Assembly: GCA_946886245.1 (NCBI GenBank)
Contig: CAMPIF010000141.1
Location: 1-9,229 of the forward strand
Direction: 5' to 3'
Length of the DNA stretch: 9,229 nt
Origin: Ectopseudomonas composti
Lineage (GTDB): Bacteria; Pseudomonadota; Gammaproteobacteria; Pseudomonadales; Pseudomonadaceae
Positions 6,576-9,229 of this stretch are shown here, piece by piece (the stretch's first letter is position 1; each line of letters starts with the position of its first letter). Below the pieces are notes generated by a model that was not told the origin of the DNA, searched no databases, and saw only the letters and a program-made list of their open reading frames with translations. Position numbers and translations under genes: made by a program.

Positions 6576-6643
6576 TTTATGGTCTGCCGTGTCTTTTTAT
6601 GACCAGGTGGACAGTTTCATTTTCTGCCTCAAGGAGTGGTGAG

Positions 6644-7195
6644 ATGAGCAAGCGAGCACTGATTGCAGTCGCCGACGGCGTCGAAGATCTCGAATGCGTG
6701 ACCTTGATCGACGTGCTGCGCCGCGCCGATATCGAGGTACTGGTAGCGAGTATCGAAGAACGCAGGATGATCACCTGCGCCCGTGGCACCCGCCTGACCG
6801 CCGACGCCATGCTGGTGGACGTGCTGGCGCAGGATTTCGACCTGATCGTCCTGCCTGGTGGCATGCCGGGTGCGCAGCATCTGGCTGACTTCGAACCACT
6901 GGCCGAGCGCGTACGCAAGCAGGCCAGGGCGGGCGAGCTGTTCGCCGCCATCTGCGCCGCGCCCGCCTTGGCGCTGCAGCGCTACGGGGTGCTCAGGCAG
7001 CGGCGCATGACCTGCTACCCGGCATTCAGTGATCGACTGAGCGGCTGCACGTTCGTGGATGAGGCGGTAGTGGTCGATGGCAACTGCATCACCAGCCAGG
7101 GTCCGGGAACGGCATTGGCGTTTGCCCTGACCCTGGTGGAGCAGGTGGTCGGGCGCGGCACGCGCACCGAGGTGGCCAAGGCGATGCTAGTGTAG
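6644..7195 (+). CDS. yajL: DJ-1/PfpI family protein (YajL/ThiJ-like)
   Basis: The 183-residue cytoplasmic protein belongs to the DJ-1/YajL branch of the DJ-1/PfpI superfamily, usually annotated as oxidative-stress chaperone or DJ-1 family glyoxalase III/deglycase. The biochemical activity of the family is debated. Seen here: Rossmann-like start KRALIAVADGVEDLE (3-17) with Glu17 matching DJ-1 Glu18; DLIVLPGGMPGAQHL (66-80); the nucleophile elbow AAICAAP (101-107) with Cys104 matching DJ-1 Cys106; and ITSQGPGTALAFAL (149-162), the conserved C-terminal block. Length matches the family (about 185-196). The ATG at 6644 is preferred over an upstream ATG at 6599, because AAGGAG (6631-6636) sits 7 nt before it and the product then starts as family members do. 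It is divergent from the permease, with its own promoter not clearly visible. Confidence 0.92.
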   Translation: MSKRALIAVADGVEDLECVTLIDVLRRADIEVLVASIEERRMITCARGTRLTADAMLVDVLAQDFDLIVLPGGMPGAQHLADFEPLAERVRKQARAGELFAAICAAPALALQRYGVLRQRRMTCYPAFSDRLSGCTFVDEAVVVDGNCITSQGPGTALAFALTLVEQVVGRGTRTEVAKAMLV

Positions 7196-7214
7196 AGGGC
7201 GCGGCCCTGAATCT

Positions 7215-7274
7215 GTAGCCCGGATGAAATCCGGGGCGCTGGCGATCATGTTCCCCGGATTGCATCCGGGCTAC
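7215..7274. repeat. Large nested palindrome (REP/ERIC-like), possible bidirectional terminator
   Basis: Outer arms GTAGCCCGGATG (7215-7226) and CATCCGGGCTAC (7263-7274) are perfectly complementary over 12 bp. After one A/G mismatch, the inner arms AATCCGGGG (7228-7236) and CCCCGGATT (7253-7261) add 9 bp, around a 16-nt loop. Each arm is itself a hairpin: CCCGGAT-GAA-ATCCGGG (7219-7235) and CCCGGAT-TGC-ATCCGGG (7254-7270). The element therefore can fold as one long stem or two short ones. It lies between the convergent DJ-1 and ada genes, so it could stop transcription from both sides, although no T-tract follows. The CCCGGATG...CATCCGGG type is familiar from pseudomonad intergenic DNA. Confidence 0.82.
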
Positions 7275-7290
7275 GCAAAGCGCCGTCCAA

Positions 7291-7332
7291 GACGCGTGGG
7301 CTAAAGCGGATCGCCGCCCGACCCACCCTACG
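7291..7332 (-). repeat. Degenerate GTAGGGTGGG-type palindromic repeat
   Basis: Read on the - strand, this begins CGTAGGGTGGG and ends GCCCACGCGTC, with outer GTGGG/CCCAC pairing (7296-7300 with 7322-7326) and inner GCGG/CCGC pairing (7306-7309 with 7314-7317). It is imperfect in between. The first 11 bases are identical to those of the element at 5042, inverted. It fills much of the space between the large palindrome and the end of ada. Confidence 0.55.
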
Positions 7333-7352
7333 AGCTGAAGCGCCCGCACGGG

Positions 7353-8381
7353 CTACGTCTCCCGGCTTTCCTGTTCCAGCAACCGCCGTTTGCGCTGCAG
7401 TCCCCAGCGGTAGCCGCTGAGGCTACCATCGCTGGCCACCACGCGATGACAGGGCAGCAGCAGGCCGATGGCGTTGCTGGCGCAGGCCCGGGCAATCGCC
7501 CGCGGGTGACTGTGCAACTGCCCGGCCAACTCGGCATAGCTGCGGGTCTCGCCTCTGGGGATGCTCTGCAGCGCCTGCCAGACGCGCTGTTGAAAGGCCG
7601 TACCACGAATGTCCAGAGGCAGATGAGCGGCACGCTCCGGCTCCTGCAATTGCGCCAGCACTTGCTGCAGCCAGTGGCGCAGACCCTGTTCGTCTTCTTC
7701 GAGCCGGGCGGCGGCGAAGCGCTGTTGCAGTTCGCCGCGCAGCTCTGCCTCCTCATCACCGAACAACAAGGCGCAAACGCCCTTGTCGCTGGTGGCCAGT
7801 AGCACCTGCCCGAGCGGGCAGGGGGCGATGCTGTAGCGCAGGCGTTCACCGGCGCCACGCTGACGGCGCTGCGCAGGACTCATGGCCTGGGGCTGTTCAT
7901 ACAGCGCGCGGCTCCCGGAATAGCCGGCAGCCAGGGCGGCATCGAGCACGCTATCCGCTGCGCCCAGTTGCGCCTCCAGACGTTGGCGCCGCTGCGCCGC
8001 CGCCCAGGCATTGGGCGTCATCCCGGTGCGCGCCTTGAAGGCACGGGCCAGGTGCGATGGCGACAGGCCGATGCGGGCTGCCAGCTGCGGCAGCGTCAGG
8101 CGTTGCTCGCCATTCAGGAGCGCGCAGGCGGCCGCCACCAGCGTGTCGAGTTGCTGCGCCGGACTCTGCCCCTGCGGTGAGCAGCGCTTGCACGGGCGAA
8201 AGCCAGCTGCCTCGGCACTGGCGGCATCGGCATGGAAGCTGACGTTGTCGCGTCGTGGCCGCCGCGCAGGGCAGTTCGGCCGGCAATAGATGCCGGTGCT
8301 GCGCACGGTGAAAACGAAGCGTCCGTCGAACGTCTCATCACGTTCGCAAACGGCCTGCCAACAGCGTTCCTGGTCGAGCAT
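7353..8381 (-). CDS. ada: Ada: methyl-phosphotriester sensor, AraC-type activator and O6-methylguanine-DNA methyltransferase
   Basis: The 342-residue protein repairs alkylated DNA and switches on the adaptive response. Residues 1-70 form the zinc domain that takes the methyl group from DNA phosphotriesters. Its Cys33, Cys37, Cys64 and Cys67 match E. coli Cys38, 42, 69 and 72, with Cys33 (YCRPNC) as acceptor. Residues about 77-175 are an AraC-type helix-turn-helix pair (LTLPQLAARIGLSPSHLARAFK, then DAALAAGYSGSRALYE). Residues about 183-342 are the O6-alkylguanine transferase with the active site PCHRVV (310-315; Cys311 accepts the alkyl group, like E. coli Cys321). Length is near E. coli Ada (354). 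All key residues are present, so all three functions should be intact. The start has AAGGG 7 nt upstream. A promoter and an Ada-box-like site lie upstream. No alkB or alkA follows within the window. Confidence 0.97.
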   Translation of the reverse strand: MLDQERCWQAVCERDETFDGRFVFTVRSTGIYCRPNCPARRPRRDNVSFHADAASAEAAGFRPCKRCSPQGQSPAQQLDTLVAAACALLNGEQRLTLPQLAARIGLSPSHLARAFKARTGMTPNAWAAAQRRQRLEAQLGAADSVLDAALAAGYSGSRALYEQPQAMSPAQRRQRGAGERLRYSIAPCPLGQVLLATSDKGVCALLFGDEEAELRGELQQRFAAARLEEDEQGLRHWLQQVLAQLQEPERAAHLPLDIRGTAFQQRVWQALQSIPRGETRSYAELAGQLHSHPRAIARACASNAIGLLLPCHRVVASDGSLSGYRWGLQRKRRLLEQESRET

Positions 8382-8414
8382 GAAGCAGCCCTTGTGCTAG
8401 CGATCCTGCTGACG

Positions 8415-8443
8415 ATTGTCGACTGCGTTCGCTGTCCTGCCAA
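8415..8443 (-). promoter_or_regulatory. Sigma-70 type promoter of ada
   Basis: Read on the - strand: -35 TTGGCA (8438-8443, 5/6), a 17-bp spacer, and -10 GACAAT (8415-8420, 4/6). The predicted start near 8408 leaves a leader of about 27 nt with AAGGG before the ATG. The weak -10 fits a promoter that needs activation. Confidence 0.55.
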
Positions 8444-8449
8444 TCCGCA

Positions 8450-8458
8450 TTGCACTTT
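8450..8458 (-). promoter_or_regulatory. Candidate Ada box (AAAGTGCAA)
   Basis: On the - strand AAAGTGCAA matches the E. coli Ada box AAAGCGCAA at 8 of 9 positions. It ends 6 bp before the -35, the place where methylated Ada binds to activate its own gene in E. coli. Autoregulation is therefore likely. The match is short, and position is the main support. Confidence 0.5.
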
Positions 8459-8556
8459 CAAAGCCCTGCCGAGGTCATTTGTATGACGGCGTGAGCGCAA
8501 CTTCAGCTCAGCGCCTTTAATGATGATGGATAAGGCAGGTGTCAACGGAGATCGCC

Positions 8557-9229
8557 ATGCGCGGGATGCTCGATAGGCTGGAGCAGGAGCTGATTCTGGT
8601 TGTGGACGATGCAGTCGATGCGCGCCAGCGCCTCGGCGCGCTGTTGGTCGACCGCTATCAGGTAAGGCTGGTTGGCAGCAAGGAGGCGCTCCACGCCGCC
8701 AGGTCGCGGCCGCAGCCAGACCTGATTCTGCTGGGCTGGCAGGACGATTACGCGCTCTGTCGCGGGCTCAGAACCGATCCGCAGACCTGTCATATCCCGC
8801 TGATCCTGGTCACCGGTCGCAGCGATGCCGCCGACGAGCAGTTGGGCTTCGACCTTGGCGCCGCCGACTACATAACCAAACCGGTCAGCGCGCCCATCGT
8901 GCTCGCGCGCGTTCGCGCGCAGTTGCAGGTCAAGGCGGCCACCGATTACCTGCGTGACAAGAGCGAGTATCTGGAACTCGAGGTCAAGCGTCGCACGCGC
9001 GATATCCAGAACCTGCAGGATGTCACTATCGAGGCCATGGCCAGCGTTGCCGTCATGCGTGACAACCCGAGCAGTCGTCGCCTGGAACGTATCGAGCGCT
9101 ACATGACCTGCCTGACCGCTGCACTCGCGCGGCAGCAGCCGGGCTTGTCGGCGTCTCTGAGCGAGGAGCGCATCGCCCAACTGGGCAAGTCGGCCATGTT
9201 GCATGTGATCGACCGGCTGACCCTGCCGG
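8557..9229 (+). CDS. Degenerate REC + HD-GYP response regulator (partial, runs off the end)
   Basis: The gene starts at an ATG with ACGGAG 6 nt upstream and stays open for 224 codons to the window edge. Residues about 11-125 are a receiver domain: LILVVDDA (12-19) with Asp17/Asp18, VTGR (85-88) with Thr86, and YITKP (105-109) with Lys108. The phosphoacceptor Asp after LILL is Gly60, and the usual MMPGMDGYE stretch is shortened by about four residues (GWQDDYALC, 60-68). A helical linker (about 130-155, typical of RpfG-like proteins) leads into an HD-GYP domain (from about 156). There MASVAVMRDN (161-170) aligns with ALASLAETRDN, but the following ETGNH is PSSRR (171-175), and KSAxLHDIGK reads KSAMLHVIDR (211-220), so the HD pair is HV. 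Both domains thus appear fold-retaining but catalytically dead in the visible part. The usual role (c-di-GMP hydrolysis under phosphorylation control) is unlikely; a binding or scaffold role is inference. The GYP motif and C-terminus lie outside. It is divergent from ada. Confidence 0.85.
   Translation, partial: MRGMLDRLEQELILVVDDAVDARQRLGALLVDRYQVRLVGSKEALHAARSRPQPDLILLGWQDDYALCRGLRTDPQTCHIPLILVTGRSDAADEQLGFDLGAADYITKPVSAPIVLARVRAQLQVKAATDYLRDKSEYLELEVKRRTRDIQNLQDVTIEAMASVAVMRDNPSSRRLERIERYMTCLTAALARQQPGLSASLSEERIAQLGKSAMLHVIDRLTLP

Noticed and set aside
5758..6642. 294-codon + strand frame antisense to the permease, running into the yajL leader
   Set aside because: It is Gln/His/Ala/Gly-rich shadow sequence without start signals or domains.
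8542..9204. 220-codon - strand frame antisense to the response regulator
   Set aside because: The + strand frame shows a receiver domain and an HD-GYP start with a proper ribosome site; the antisense product has no family features.

Overview
The window is about 9.2 kb of GC-rich gammaproteobacterial chromosome. Gene content points to Pseudomonas: trmA beside an NCS2 purine permease, a full-length Ada, a Bcr/CflA exporter and YpfJ. The intergenic GTAGCCCGGATG...CATCCGGGCTAC and CGTTCCCACGC...GCGTGGGAACG palindromes suggest the mendocina/oleovorans/alcaligenes side of the genus, but that is inference from style of sequence, not a database match.

Layout, left to right. (1) The tail of an unidentified + strand gene (to 76), then a SlyA/MarR-like palindrome and a 12-TM Bcr/CflA drug exporter (167-1336, +). 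(2) On the - strand, a YpfJ-type membrane-anchored zinc metallopeptidase (1346-2206) and an exported DUF411/CopG-like copper-site protein (2259-2693). (3) On the + strand, a DUF4345-like small membrane protein (2823-3200) and an unrecognised N-anchored protein (3302-3766). (4) On the - strand, trmA (3770-4858), a 293-bp spacer with two near-identical copies of a double-hairpin repeat, and an NCS2 purine permease (5152-6444) with a clear promoter and a ~95-nt structured leader. (5) Divergent from the permease, a DJ-1/YajL family gene (6644-7195, +). (6) A convergent spacer with a large palindromic repeat. (7) ada (7353-8381, -) with a promoter and a candidate Ada box. (8) Divergent from ada, the start of a response regulator that runs off the window end (8557-9229, +).

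Most genes are housekeeping or stress functions and the window does not form one pathway. Local logic visible here: an exporter with its own operator-like site; a self-regulated DNA-alkylation response (ada); a purine permease whose leader could carry post-initiation control; and repeats confined to intergenic gaps.

The most unusual item is the last gene. It is built like a REC plus HD-GYP response regulator (cyclic-di-GMP phosphodiesterase type), but the phosphoacceptor Asp of the receiver is Gly, the acidic loop after it is about four residues shorter, and in the visible part of the HD-GYP domain the HD pair is HV and the Glu/His of the first metal-ligand motif are missing. It therefore looks like a doubly degenerate pseudo-response regulator with its overall fold retained. 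I see no CRISPR array, rRNA, tRNA, transposase or phage gene.
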